64,000 nucleotides of DNA, taken from Cordylochernes scorpioides. Taxonomy: Eukaryota; Arthropoda; Arachnida; Pseudoscorpiones; Chernetidae. The stretch is from positions 17,647,649 through 17,711,648 of the forward strand of contig CP092880.1 in NCBI GenBank assembly GCA_030710605.1, in the 5' to 3' direction. The notes beneath the pieces were generated by a model, which ran no database searches, had not been told where the DNA came from, and was given only the letters and a program-made list of their open reading frames with translations. The position numbers were made by a program, and so were the translations under genes. Each line of letters starts with the position of its first letter. Within the stretch, counting starts at the first letter, position 1. Below, in pieces: positions 41,936-53,095 of this stretch.

Positions 41936-42008
41936 CATATATTGGATCAAAAAATCATTTATTTTACCAATATTTCAGTTGGCTGAACGTCAACCTTTAT
42001 CAAGGTAT
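41936..42008 (-). ncRNA. Hammerhead-like motif, family E (degenerate)
   Basis: Minus strand: CTTGATAAAGGTTGACGTTC then AGCCAACTGAAATATTGG and GATCCAATATATGCC. Compared with CUGAUGA...GAAA it has U for G at one core site and A for G at G8, but stem II GGTTG/CAACT and the GAAA box are clear. Confidence 0.5.
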
Positions 42009-42705
42009 TATAACATTTTAAACTGTGTCAACTTTTTATTGCTGTATTGGCAGTATAAAATTTTGTTTAACCACCTAGCAGTGTAAACTAGTACTAAGAG
42101 TTATTCAAAACTTCAATTTTTTCGAAATCAAATTATTGAATTTTAAACATAGTCTTCCCCCCCATTTGGTATATAAACTTCTCCCAACGTCTATGTCACT
42201 TTTGTGACTGTATGTTACTTTTGAGTCGGAAGAGCCAAAAATTACAATTTTAAAAATTTCAAAGTTTTTAAAGAACCACAAAATTTTTTCTTGCCAAAAA
42301 TAAATAGTACTTGTATAAATATTATTTGCATATTAACTATATAAAGAGCCGCAGCTTCACATTCAAAGAGTTGCATGAGGCTATCGAACAGCAGTTTGCC
42401 GACCTCTGTCTTAACCCCATTACAGATCGTACTGGTGTTGATAAGGAATTTACTACACACATAAAGCTTTATTAAGACCAGCGATCTTATACAGATTCAC
42501 CACAGAAAGAAATAATAGATGGAGCTCCTATACTCCAGGCAGCGCAGCACTCAACAACAGCCTCCTGGCCCGACACATGTCCAATGGCCACATTTCCTTT
42601 GTGCATACGTCAAGGTTAGCGAATCACTGAACAGGCTAGTGTGGAATCAGCCGCGTTCTAGTCTTCACTTTCCTCACCCAAATGGACCACAGCATTCAGC
42701 GATTC
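42009..42705. other. Spacer with weak coding-like patch
   Basis: About 42345-42730 is less AT-rich with broken frames (FTFKELHEAIEQQFADLC; TTERNNRWSSYTPGS). I cannot name it. Confidence 0.3.
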
Positions 42706-42984
42706 TTATATTCTCCTCCGAACGGTGACTGCGGTCTTGTAGAATTTATATAAACCAAAAAGAAGACTTTGATCAAACGTCATTGCATTCATCCAGTTAT
42801 ATATTAGTTTACTAACGGATTGAGACAAGGATAAATCACCCAAGAGTTCCCCTCTTTGTTTCTCCAAGTAACAGCAATCAAATATTGTATACATGATTTC
42901 ATCTTGTATTCTGATATTACATAGATCACAAGTTAAAGGACAGTCAGCCTTCCTGCGCTTTGATCGATTTTCTGGAAATAACAC
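42706..42984 (-). pseudogene. LINE ORF2 C-terminal fragment
   Basis: Minus strand, 92 codons: CPLTCDLCNIRIQDEIMYTI, FDCCYLEKQRGELL, then FGLYKFYKTAVTVRRR. The CX2C...C/H spacing followed by Tyr/Leu-Glu resembles the zinc-binding C-terminus of LINE ORF2 proteins that contain RNase H. There is no RT next to it. Confidence 0.45.
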
Positions 42985-43244
42985 CCATAGGAGTCTCAGT
43001 TGCGCAATAAGTATAAGGAATTTACTAATGAAGCATCCTAGCTCAAATCTATAGCATACAGGTTAACCCTTGTATAAAATTGCCAAAACTGATCTTTTGG
43101 TACTTTCTTTATCATCACCATTACGTTTTCTACTGGAATGATAACCCAAATACATTGTTTTAATGCATTTTAAAATGGAGAGGTGTTTCTTTAGGTACAT
43201 GCATACCATCCTTGTAATGGCAGCTGGCATGCCTATATAGTAAA

Positions 43245-44034
43245 CTAGCGGATGTACCCGGCTTCGCCCGTGTTTTACCCGAGTAAAGGTTTGTCTAACG
43301 AATCTCTCGATAGAGTGAACATTTTTTCCCGGTCCCTTGAAAAATACTCGATAAGTTGAATAAAATCAATATTAATCGGTACCCGAGTAAAGGTCTGTCT
43401 AACGAACATTTGTTAAAACAATTCTCTATAAACTTATAAAAAGAAATAGATATATTTTAATAATTTGAAACTGATAAAGTGATCATTTTTTCCCGGTCCC
43501 TGTGTGCCGTGTCATTCTGAATTTTGTCTTTCCTAATTTTCTACATTACAAAGTCATCGTTTTATCTAGTGAACATTTTTTCCCGGTCCCTTGAAAAATA
43601 CTCGATAAGGTTGAATAAATTCATGGTCGTTTATGGAAGATGGACGAAGTTCCCGGAGGTCATCTTGGGCAAGCTCCCGCGAGGCTTTTTTTCTTGTCTA
43701 ATTGGCACAGCTGTGTCACCAACTCTGCCCTGATTGGTCGGTGGGTACTTGGACTGTCGGCCGGCGGCCGGACGAATCCATTCTCTCACGGGGTGGGGCA
43801 GAACTAAGCCTATCTCCATCGCAAGGTGGCGCTGCTTGCGAGTTAAAGCTACAAATCTGCAAATAACTCTAAGGATATTAAAGATATTCAAGAAATTATT
43901 TTTCGAAAACCTTTCCGGGGATATGCCTAATAATATCCCAAAATTTCACGGCGATTGGAAGTATGGTTTTTGAATCCATAGAGGACACACACACACACAC
44001 ACAGACAGACATTCAATTATATATATATATATGA
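43245..44034 (-). mobile_element. Short non-autonomous Helitron
   Basis: Minus strand: 5' TCATATATATATATAATTGAATGTCTGTCTG-like tip at 44034 (preceded by A), 3' end ...GCGAAGCCGGGTACATCCG then CTAG at 43245-43248 (followed by T). Same family as 50548-51440: both share CCCGGTCCCTTGAAAAATAC and a GTCTTTCCTAATTTTCTACA block. No gene inside. The 3' hairpin here is damaged by substitution. Confidence 0.8.
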
Positions 44035-44955
44035 TCAGTTAACACATCACTGATGGTACTCTGTGGAGTTGACCTTTTGCAATATATATCCACATGTTAT
44101 GTCTGATGTTAGCCAAAAAGAAATAAAGACTTTTCTTTTTAAACTTCCAAATACTTCTTGCTGATTAAGGTCAACAAACACAAGAATGTTAGAATCCTCC
44201 CGCAATTTATAAATTCTAATAAATATAAGTATAAAAAAATAGCATTTTTGTAAGCATAACTATCTTTAAACAGAGGCTACAAATCATATCTATCATTTTA
44301 AAAAAATCAGAGAGCAGCTACACAAGAAATAACAACTACCAGACAATGTCGCTTTGACCAACAATAACGTTTATTATAAGAATTTTTTGGGGTCTCATCT
44401 ATCATAAGAAAACCCAAAAATAAAATTATATTTGACAAATACGAGCCGCAGCGATAATCTCTCATAATTTTTTTTATTTTTCGCTCAATAGAACTGACTG
44501 GTAACGCTGCTTCAATGAATTTAACGCGATTATTTTATTGAAGACAAAATTAAAATGGCGATAAACAGAAATGTTTTGGAAATTATTTTTTAGAAAGAAT
44601 GTTATGAATTCAAACAAATTAATGTATTCTCCTATGTCATTAATTATCTTATTTGATAAAATACACCTTCATAGAAATATTTTTTAAAATTATTATTAAA
44701 ACTGGTATATCAATTTTTTTTTAATGTGTAAACTTAGCTGTGACCACGCACAGAAATCAATTCTGAAAATTGTATGCGATGTATTTTTTAACGAACGCAC
44801 ATGTGTTAGGTATATAAAAACAACTCTAGAATGTTAAAAAAATAAGCATGCCTATATGTATTTGAAATTATAAAATAAAATAATATGAAATACGATTTTT
44901 TATTATTATGAAATTAATTTATTGCGAGATAACAACGAATCAGTATATATATATA
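44035..44955. other. AT-rich spacer, nothing recognised
   Basis: No ORF or element end recognised before the LTR. Confidence 0.4.
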
Positions 44956-45157
44956 TGTTGTGTATTTGCATACTTGGGATATTTGCAGAAATGCAAATAT
45001 CCTCTTTGCATACTCGATTCTGACTGAATGTATAAATAGCGCTACGAGTTGTTAGCAGCCAGTCAGTCAGTCCGTAGTGTAGCAGTTTGCGTACTAATAA
45101 ATTCTAAGAGATTGTAGTTGCCTGGTATTGAGCAACCCACACAGAGGCATCACAACA
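44956..45157 (+). repeat. 5' LTR (202 bp)
   Basis: Starts TGTTGTGTATTTGC, ends CACAACA, giving 6-bp inverted tips TGTTGT/ACAACA. Contains TATAAATAG (about 45032), a probable TATA box, and AATAAATTC (about 45094). PBS TGGCGACGAGG at 45161 follows after 3 bases, consistent with a tRNA-Ser-type primer. Confidence 0.85.
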
Positions 45158-45393
45158 AGTTGGCGACGAGGATCACTGGAGGAACTACGGGAGCGACTAC
45201 AGGACTCTACAGGATCGACTACGAGAATCGCTGAGAGAACTGGGGAAGCTCTGGCAAATTACGAGGTTGCTTGAAGTGCACAGCTGAAGAACGCTTAAGA
45301 GGCCTGAAGAAAAGAAGAAAAAAAAAACGGACATCGATCGACTGACATATCTTGGGGTATTCAAATTAACCGCCTTAGTGGCTTGAAAAAAAA

Positions 45394-46154
45394 ATGGCGA
45401 TTAGTCAAACTGTGCCTTTCAGAGTCTACGATCCAAAGGAAGACGATTTTGAAATCTTTATACAAAGATTCAATGCTGCGTGCACTGCAAATGAAACTAG
45501 TGAACACAAGAAAGTTGTGATTTTGCTGTCTCTATTGGACTCGGGACTACTGAAACTGGGTAACGACCTATTCTTTCCTGAAAAGATGGAGGCACAGACC
45601 TAATCGTAAAAAAAATTAGGCAACATTTAGAGCCTAAGAAGAAGATAATACCTCAAAGATGCTTGTTCTTGAAACGAACACAGAGGGAAAACGAAACTGT
45701 TTCCGAATATTTGAGAGAGTTGAAGCACCTGGCCTCTAATTGTGCTTTTGGGGAGATGCTTGAAATGATGCTACGAGATAGATTTGTAGCGGGCTTAACA
45801 TCAGAATCCCTTCAAAAGAGGCTTTTGCAAGAGGATGACGAAGTGAAATTGAAAAGGGTATTTCCCCTGGCAGTCTCATTCGAGTTGGCAGAAAAAGATG
45901 CCAAAGAGCTGCATGAGAAATAAGTAGCGAGAGTAACCTCACATATTGAGAGGAACAGAAATTCGAAGTGCTCTCCTACGAAGGAAAATTTCACGACTGC
46001 GACCAAAGAAAGGACTTGCTACCGGTGCGGCATGAAAAATTCGCACCTAGCGCCAGCATGTCCGCAGAAGTTTAAAACTTGCTATAAATGCAAAAGAATT
46101 GGTCATTTAAGTCGAGTATGCAAGGCCCGAGGAAATACACAGAAAAGTGGCTAT
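45394..46154 (+). pseudogene. gag of the 45-kb Ty3 element
   Basis: Starts MAISQTVPFRVYDPKEDDFE (ATG 45394). A frameshift occurs near 45595-45605, then the frame continues QRENETVSEYLRELKHLASN, AGLTSESLQKRLLQEDDE. A TAA at 45921 lies before two CCHC knuckles, CYRCGMKNSHLAPAC and CYKCKRIGHLSRVC (about 46020-46125). This capsid-nucleocapsid layout is typical of Ty3/mag-like elements. Broken by one frameshift and one stop. Confidence 0.8.
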
Positions 46155-47289
46155 GTGCAACAGCAGAATATCTTTTCCCTTAAGGGTGGAACTGAAGTTG
46201 AGATTGCCCTTACGGTGGACGGCCAGATATTGAATGGCATTGTGGATACTGGAAGCCCTGTAACTTTGATGCCGAAGAGCATTTTTGAGAAGTTATGGAG
46301 GGCGAAACCATTGATGCCAACAGCAATAAATCTGAAATCCTTTTGCAATAATCCTATAAAGGTTGTAGGAGAAAAAAAGGTTTTTGTTAAGGAAGCCAAT
46401 ATGTCACTCAGATTGATAGTGGTGGATTAAAGTATCCCAGAAATTTTACTAGAAAGGGAATGGCTGAAATTTTTGAATATAAATTACAGTAAATTAATAA
46501 ATGTAAAAATAATTTCGGAATCTTGCATTGACTCATTAATTAAAAGTTATGCAAATCTGTTTAAAGATGAACTGGGCTGCTTAAAAGATGTCAAATTGGA
46601 CATAAGTATTAAAAAGGAGGAAGCGCCAGTGTTTTGCAAAGCTCGGAGTTTGCCCTATTCTTTGAAAAAGAAAGTGGAGGATGAACTGGAGTGTATGGTT
46701 GAAAGAGGAATTTTGGAACCTATTGTTCACGCTAGTTGGGCAGCGCCAATTGTGCCAGTTGTAAAAAAAGGACGGCAGTATTAGGATTTGTGGAGATTTT
46801 AGAAGTACCGCAAACAAGGCAATAATATTAGATAAATATCCATTGCCTACTATAGATGAAATATTTTCAAGGTTATCGGGTAGCACGATTTTCTCAACTC
46901 TGGACCTCTCAATGGCTTATCTGCAAGTAGAACTGACAGATGAAGCAAAAAGAGTAGTAAATATAAATACTACCAAGGGGTTATTTGCTTATCGGAGACT
47001 TCCTTATGGTGTGGCTGTGGCACCAAATAAATTCCAGAGGTTGATGGACAATGTATTTGCCGATATACCGGGAGTAGCTTGTTATATAGATGATATATTA
47101 GTATCTGGTAAAGATGCAAGGGACCACAAGTCCAAATTGGAGCTAGTATTCAACAAATTGGAAGCGAAAGGCCTAAAATTAAATAAGGCAAAATGCAAAT
47201 TCGCTGTGGATTCAGTGGAATATTTAGGCTTTCGTATCGATAAGAATCGTATCGATCATAACTATGCAAATTATGGCTACCAAAAATAA
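46155..47289 (+). pseudogene. protease and partial RT of the 45-kb Ty3 element
   Basis: In phase with the knuckles: protease active site GIVDTGSPVTLMPK (about 46235), stop TAA at 46428, linker, then RT beginning FCKARSLPYSLKKKVEDEL and GILEPIVHASWAAPIVPVVK. A one-base frameshift near 46780 leads to RICGDFRSTANKAI, FSTLDLSMAYLQVELTD, RLPYGVAVAPNKFQ and the catalytic CYIDDILVSG (about 47080-47110), ending at YLGFRIDKNRI. After that the sequence is unrelated. Confidence 0.82.
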
Positions 47290-47290
47290 A

Positions 47291-47513
47291 AATTTAATTT
47301 TAAGCAGTTTTACAAGAACCTATCTGATATAATCCAACAAGTTAGAAATAAATTCCAATATTAAATATATAAAGAATGATAATAAGAAAAAGTATTTACT
47401 TATCTGGGAAATAATTGTAGCACGGAGACGATGTTGTTTGCGACTTGTCTCGTTGGCCACCTGGCGGAGAATCGTTTAGTATAATGTTGAGGGCCAAAAT
47501 TCAATTTGTTTTT
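47291..47513. other. Spacer
   Basis: Nothing recognised. Confidence 0.35.
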
Positions 47514-47815
47514 TCATCTATGATTCGCAATTGTAATTCCAAGAATTTTAATTTCTTCTACGGGCACAATAATATTGTCTCTAAAATTAATTGAAATTTT
47601 GTCTTTATTGTGCAAGTGTAAAATACTAGTTTTATCAAGATTGATATTTAGCTTATTTTCATTACACCATTGATCTATCTTTTCCAAATTAAACTCAATA
47701 GACTTTTTTAGATTTTTTAACCCATTATTCCAACATATTATAGTGACATCATCAGCATAGCAAATGATTTCAGAGTTTGGTAATTGCAAATTAGTTAGCA
47801 GATCATTTAAATACA
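47514..47815 (-). pseudogene. LINE reverse-transcriptase fragment
   Basis: Minus strand: YLNDLLTNLQLPNSEIICYA with catalytic YADD (about 47760), then IDQWCNENKLNINLDKTSIL and EIKILGITI. These are RT palm and thumb motifs of Jockey/CR1-type LINEs. The N-terminal side is cut at 47815 by an unrelated transposon-like end (CAGGGTGATCCAAAAGTC). Confidence 0.8.
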
Positions 47816-48916
47816 GGGTGATCCAAAAGTCCCGCACAACTTTAAAAATTAATAACTCCGCGAATATTTGCGCTAGAACAATGCGGTAAACACCATTGTG
47901 TTCAGGATGCAATGGGAATTTTTATGGCTAATAATGAAAAATTCGATATTGATTTTAGTTACAACTTTATTCGCTAGATGGCGCTCTACCAGAATCAGAG
48001 ATTCAGCGGTCAAATTATTTGATAAATTGAAAAATATAACTGAACGACACGTATTTTTCCTTTTTGAATACCAGGAAAGAACCCTAATAATATCAAATTA
48101 TAAATTGATAAAACACCATTTCGCCAAAAGTTAGAAGAAATGGTTAACGATTTTTAAATACAATCTGAGATATGTAAAATAGGTATATGCAAATTAAAAC
48201 ATGTAGCAAAAAATATTTATATTTTAGATGGAGTTTTGTGAAATAGATTGAATGTTTGAAAATAACTACTGAAATCAATACACGATTTTTGAAATGCTAA
48301 TATAGTACCAACAATTATGATGGCACTACTAATAGGATTTCGTGCTATAAGGAATGTATAGTTTATTGACTAATTGGCGACACTTGACTATTTAACTGGA
48401 TATTTGTCATGATCCAAAAATGAAATATAGAGGGGAGTGACAAAATAAATTTGTCGTACTTTATTCCAAATATCCTATGGGTTTGTCAAATGTTATCATT
48501 GTTTATTATACTGTACATAATTTTGAAAATGTATCCCCTCAAAAAAATCATTTTTAAATCGACCTTTTGCGTTGAAAAACGTGGTAGTAAAATCATTTTG
48601 TATTATATTTTGCGCAAAATTTCTAAAGTTGGGAGGGGGGGGGGATACAGAGAATATTCCTTATGCTATTTCTTCTAATGAGCGAAAAGCGATAAACTAA
48701 ACATAAGGGGTAAAATTGTGTATACCTGTGTTATTCGAGAAGTTATAACACTTTGGCCTGCACGAAATAATATAAGATGTGGGCAAATTACAAACAAAAA
48801 AAAAATACTGTTCACAGAAAAAAAAAAGAGTCAAGATGTGAGGACAGCATTTATTATTTCCATAACCCAAAACAAAGAGCTGCAAAATATAACACATGAG
48901 GTAACTGTCTTCTCTC
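47815..48916. other. Candidate DNA-transposon terminus and AT-rich region
   Basis: CAGGGTGATCCAAAAGTCCC at 47815 looks like the tip of a cut-and-paste transposon because it truncates the LINE sharply. I found no matching inverted copy, so it is only a candidate. A G-run lies at 48631-48646. No gene in the remainder. Confidence 0.35.
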
Positions 48917-49632
48917 TTGTATTAGGTCACAATCCTTGCTCAATGTGGCGCCCTTCATTCTCAAACACCGCCTGCAGACGATAGATAACAGAATGGTCAC
49001 AATTAAATAGTTGAAATTTAAAAAACGTGCCATCTGATAGAAGCCTTCAACATGGCCAATGTGGTAGGCCGGCATCGATTAAAATGCGACTTAATGTACC
49101 CCCATAACCGAAATTGTAAGGCGTCAAGTCTGGGGATATTGGAGGCCACTGGTATATAAAGTGGCGACTTATCAACGAATTTCACCGAACGTATCCTTCA
49201 GCAATTGTTTGGCACCGCGGGAGATATGAGGAGGTCCTCCATCTTGCATGAATGTTATTTCGCTTAGTGCTTGTCTGTCCTGCAATATGGGAATAACCTT
49301 TTCTCTCAAAAGTTGATCATAACGTTCACCAGTTACAAAAACGGTTTTAAAAGTTCTCCCATTGATTTTTTCAAAGAAAAATAGCCCAATAATAAAAGAA
49401 GAAGTGAACTTATACAAAATGTAACTCTGTGCTGATGAAGTGGTATTTCTGTAAAAATCCTAGGATTTTCTGTTGCCAAAATGAGGCAGTTTTGAATGTT
49501 AAATTCTCCCTTTAGATAAAAGTGAGCATCATCTGTTCTTAGAACATTTGACAGCCAGTTTTCATCAATATCAATTTGCCGGAAAACCCATGCAGCGAAT
49601 TCTTGACGCTTCTCAAAATGGCTGACTTTCAA
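48917..49632 (-). pseudogene. Tc1/mariner-superfamily transposase, decayed
   Basis: Minus strand in order: SHFEKRQEFAAWVFRQID; LRTDDAHFYLKGEFNIQNCL with the first catalytic Asp; ATENPRIFTEIPLHQHRVTF; GERYDQLLREKVIPIL; ITFMQDGGPPHISRGAKQLL with the second Asp; then (about 49090-49135) SPDLTPYNFGLWG, where the usual third acidic residue is Asn; and a C-terminus VIYRLQAVFENEGRHIEQGL with stop near 48917. At least two frameshifts. The helix-turn-helix N-terminus is missing. The family is the insect-type Tc3/mariner relative with motifs LWGYIK. Confidence 0.75.
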
Positions 49633-49854
49633 CTCGTGAAAACTTTGAATTTTGTTAGGGTATTTTTATAGAAAAATTCTAAATGTGTGTTCTCTCCAAA
49701 CAGTTCCATACGAAATCCCCGTTTGTCGAGAAACTTGTCTAGCACTTACTTCTCCATACGTGGAACCGCCTTTGTTGCTAGAACTCCAGTTGTTTCTAGA
49801 ACACCCATTGTTGCTATTACTCTCGGTGTTGCTAGAACTTCAACAAAATGGTTG
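49633..49854. repeat. 18-bp minisatellite fragment
   Basis: From about 49755 the units GTTGTTGCTAGAACTCC appear; 49775-49856 is nearly identical to 53025-53107, the end of the large 18-bp array. Confidence 0.8.
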
Positions 49855-50547
49855 ATATTTATCAAGAATGAGAATTTGGCCAATTCTGGAATAACTAAAA
49901 TCAACAAATAGTTGATATTTATCAAGAATTGTCCAATTCTGGAATAACTAAAAATCAACAAAAAGTTGATATTTATCAAGAATTGGCCAATTCTGGAATA
50001 ACTAATAATCAACAAATAGTTTATATTTATCAAGAATGGATATTTTGCCAATTCTGGAATAACTAAAATCAACAAAAAGTTGATATTTATCAAGAATTGT
50101 CCAATTCTGGAATAACTAAAAATCAACAAAAAGTTGATTTTTATCAAGAATTGGCCAATTCTGGAATAACAAAAAATCAATAAATAGTTGATATTTATCA
50201 AGAATTGGCCAATTCTGGAACAACTAAAAATCAACAAATAGTTGATATTTATCAAAAATTGGTATTTGGCCAATTCTAGAGATAAGAGAATAAATAAAAT
50301 CAACAAAGTTGATATTTATCAAGAATGGGTAGTTGGCCAATTCTGGAACAACTAAAAATCAACAAATAGTTGATATTTATCAAGAATGGGTATTTGGCCA
50401 ATTCTGGAATAACTAAAAATCAACAAATAGTTGATATTTATCAAGAATGGGTATTTGGCCAATTCTGGAATAACTAAAATCAACAAATAGTTGATATTTA
50501 TCAAGAATGGGTATTTGGCCAATTCTGGAATAACTAAAATCAACAAA
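49855..50547. repeat. 60-bp minisatellite, block 1
   Basis: Unit GGAATAACTAAAATCAACAA, ATAGTTGATATTTATCAAGA, ATGGGTATTTGGCCAATTCT (60 bp); shorter units lack GGGTATTTG. Long minus-strand frames are by-products. Confidence 0.95.
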
Positions 50548-51440
50548 TCTATATATATATAAAATTGAATGTCTGTCTGTCTATCTGTCTGTCTGTCTGT
50601 ATTCTATAGATTTAAAAACCATACATCCAATCGTCGTGAAATTTTGGGATAATATTAGGTGTATCCCCGGGAAGGTTTTTGAAAAATAATTTCTTGAATA
50701 TCCTTAGAGTTATTTTCAGATTTGTAGATTTAACTCGAAAGCAGCGCTTCCATTTCGACGATGATAAGTTTTTTTATCTATAAGTTTTATTATCACTAAG
50801 TTTATTATCTTAAAGATTATTTATCAAAAGTAAGATTTTCTACCTATTAATTGTGCACAAGTCAAAGTTAGTTTTTTTCATTTATCTACAACATATATAT
50901 TGGGAGAATAGATAAAATGATGACAATGATAAAATTCAGCATGACACGGCAATTTATTTGAGACAAGAATAATGATACAATTCCAAGGCAAAGATACTAT
51001 TCCTTTAACTTCCAAATACCGAGGGAACCAATTAATATTGATTTTATTTAACTTATCGAGTATTTTTCAAGGGACCGGGAAAAAATGTTCACTAAATAAA
51101 ACGATGATTTTGTAATGTAGAAAATTAGGAAAGACAAAATTCAGGATGACACGGAAATTTATTTGAGACAAGAATAATGATACAATTCCAAGGCAAGATA
51201 CTATTCCTTCAACTTCCAATTCCCGAGGGAACCAATTAATATTGATTTTATTCAACCTATCGAGTATTTTTCATGGGACCGGAAAAAAATGTTCACTTTA
51301 TCGAGAGATTCAAATTTACGAGTTTCAAATTATCAAAATATATATTTTTTTATAAGTTTCTAGAGAATTGTTTTAACAAATGTTCGTTATACAAACCTTT
51401 ACTCGGGTAAAACCCGGGCGAAGCCGGGTACATCCGCTAG
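50548..51440 (+). mobile_element. Non-autonomous Helitron inserted in the 60-bp array
   Basis: Starts TCTATATATATATAAAATTG, followed by (TGTC)n, and ends with hairpin ACCCGG/CCGGGT (51412-51429), 7 bases, CTAG (51437-51440). Left flank CAACAAA and right flank TAGTTGATATT join to restore the array unit, so the insertion was exactly between A and T without duplication. Interior AT-rich, with direct internal repeats (GACACGGMAATTTATTTGAG at about 50945 and 51150). No gene. Confidence 0.95.
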
Positions 51441-51505
51441 TAGTTGATATTTATCCAGAATTGTCCAATTCTGGAATAGCTAAAAATCAACAAATACTCA
51501 TCACG
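51441..51505. repeat. 60-bp minisatellite, remainder
   Basis: One more unit following the Helitron. Confidence 0.9.
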
Positions 51506-51519
51506 TAGGTGCTAAGATC

Positions 51520-53095
51520 ATTTGCTGCTAGAACTCCAGTTGTTGCTAGAATTCCAGTTTTTTAGAATTCCTGTTGTTGCTAGAACTCCCATTGTTGCTA
51601 GAACTCCCGTTGTTGCTAGAACTCCCGGTGTTGCTAGAACTCCAGTTGGTTCTAGAACTCCCGTTATTACTAGGACTCCCGTTGAGGCTAGACCTCCCGT
51701 TGTTGCTAGAACTCTTGTTGCTGCTAGAACTCCAGTTGTTACCAGAAATCCCGTTGTTGTTTATACTCCCATTTTTGCTATAAACGCAGTTTATGATAGA
51801 ACTGAAATTGTTGCTAGAACTCCAGTTGTTGCTAGATCTCCATTTGTTGCTAGATCTCCATTTGCTGCTAGTACTCCTTTGTTGTTAGAAATACCATTGT
51901 TTCTAAAACTTCAATTTTTGCTAGAATTCCAGTTGCTCTCGAATAACCATGTCCCTAAGACACCCGTTTTTGCTTAAACTCCCGTTGTTGCTAGAACACT
52001 CGTTGTTGCTAAAAATCCTGTTGTTTATTGAACTGTAGTTGTTTGTAGGACTCTCGTTGTTGCTAGAACTCCCGTTGTTTCTAGAACAATAGTTTATACC
52101 AGAAATTCCGTTGTTGTTTGAACTCCCGTTGTTGCTAGAAATCCAGTTTTTAATAGAACTCCTATTGTTGCTAGAACTCCATTTGTTGCTAGAACTCCAT
52201 TTGTTGCTAGTACTCCTTTGTTGTTAGAAATCCGGTTTTTGATAGAACTCCCATTTTTGCTAAAAATCCAGTTGTTTCTAAAACTCCCATTTTGGCTAGA
52301 ACTCCAGTTGAGTCTAGAATTCCCGTTGTTGCTTAAACTCCAGTTGTTTCTAGAACTCCCATTATTACTAGGAGTCCGGTTGAAGCTAGTACTCTCGTTG
52401 TTGCTAGAACTTCAGTTGTTGCTAAATCTCCTGTTGTTGATAGAACTCATGTTGTTGCTAGAACTCCAGTTGTTGCTAGAACTCCCGTGATTCCTAGAAA
52501 CCCATTGTTGTTAGAAATACCATTATTTCTAGATCTCACATTTTTGCTAGAACTCCAGTTGGTCTAGAATTCGCGATGTTGCTGAGACAACCGTTGTTGC
52601 TAGAACTCTCTTTGTTGCTAGAACTCCAGTTGTTGCTAGAACTCCCGTTGTTTCTAGAATTCCCATTGTTGCTAGAACTCCCGTTGTTGCTAGAACCCCC
52701 TTTGTTGCTAGATCTCTCGTTGTTTCTAGAACTCCCGTTATTACTAGAACTTCTGTTGTTACTAGAACGCCCGTGGTTGCTAGAACTCTAGTTGTTGCTT
52801 GAACTCCCGTTTTTGCTAGAACTCCCGTTGTCGTCAGAACTCCAGTTGTTTCTAGAACTCTAGTTGTTACTAGGACTCTCGTTGTTGCTAGAACTTTAGT
52901 TTTTGCTAGAACTCTCATTTTTGTTTGATCTCCCTTTATTGCTATAACTCCCGGTGTTGCTAGAACTTTCGTTGTTGCTTGGACTCTCGTTGTTATTAGA
53001 ACTTTAGTTGTTGCTAGAACCCCCTTTGTTGCTAGAACTCCAGTTGTTTCTGGAACACCCATTGTTGCTATTACTCTCGGTGTTGCTAGAACTTC
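51520..53095. repeat. 18-bp minisatellite, ~85 units
   Basis: Unit GTTGTTGCTAGAACTCCC with many point variants. The period is six codons, so plus frames read LLLELP- or VVARTP-like repeats. Frequent stops from TAG variants argue against coding. Embedded between two blocks of the 60-bp array. Confidence 0.95.

Larger units (their letters stand above)
44956..47290 (+). mobile_element. Ty3-type LTR retrotransposon, 3'-truncated
   Basis: One LTR, then gag, protease and part of RT; RNase H, integrase and 3' LTR are missing. The break is at about 47255-47290, after the RT palm. Confidence 0.85.

Noticed and set aside
47815-49640. One complete DNA transposon from the CAGGGTGATCC tip to the transposase
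   Set aside because: No inverted copy of the tip was found beyond the transposase, so the two cannot be linked.
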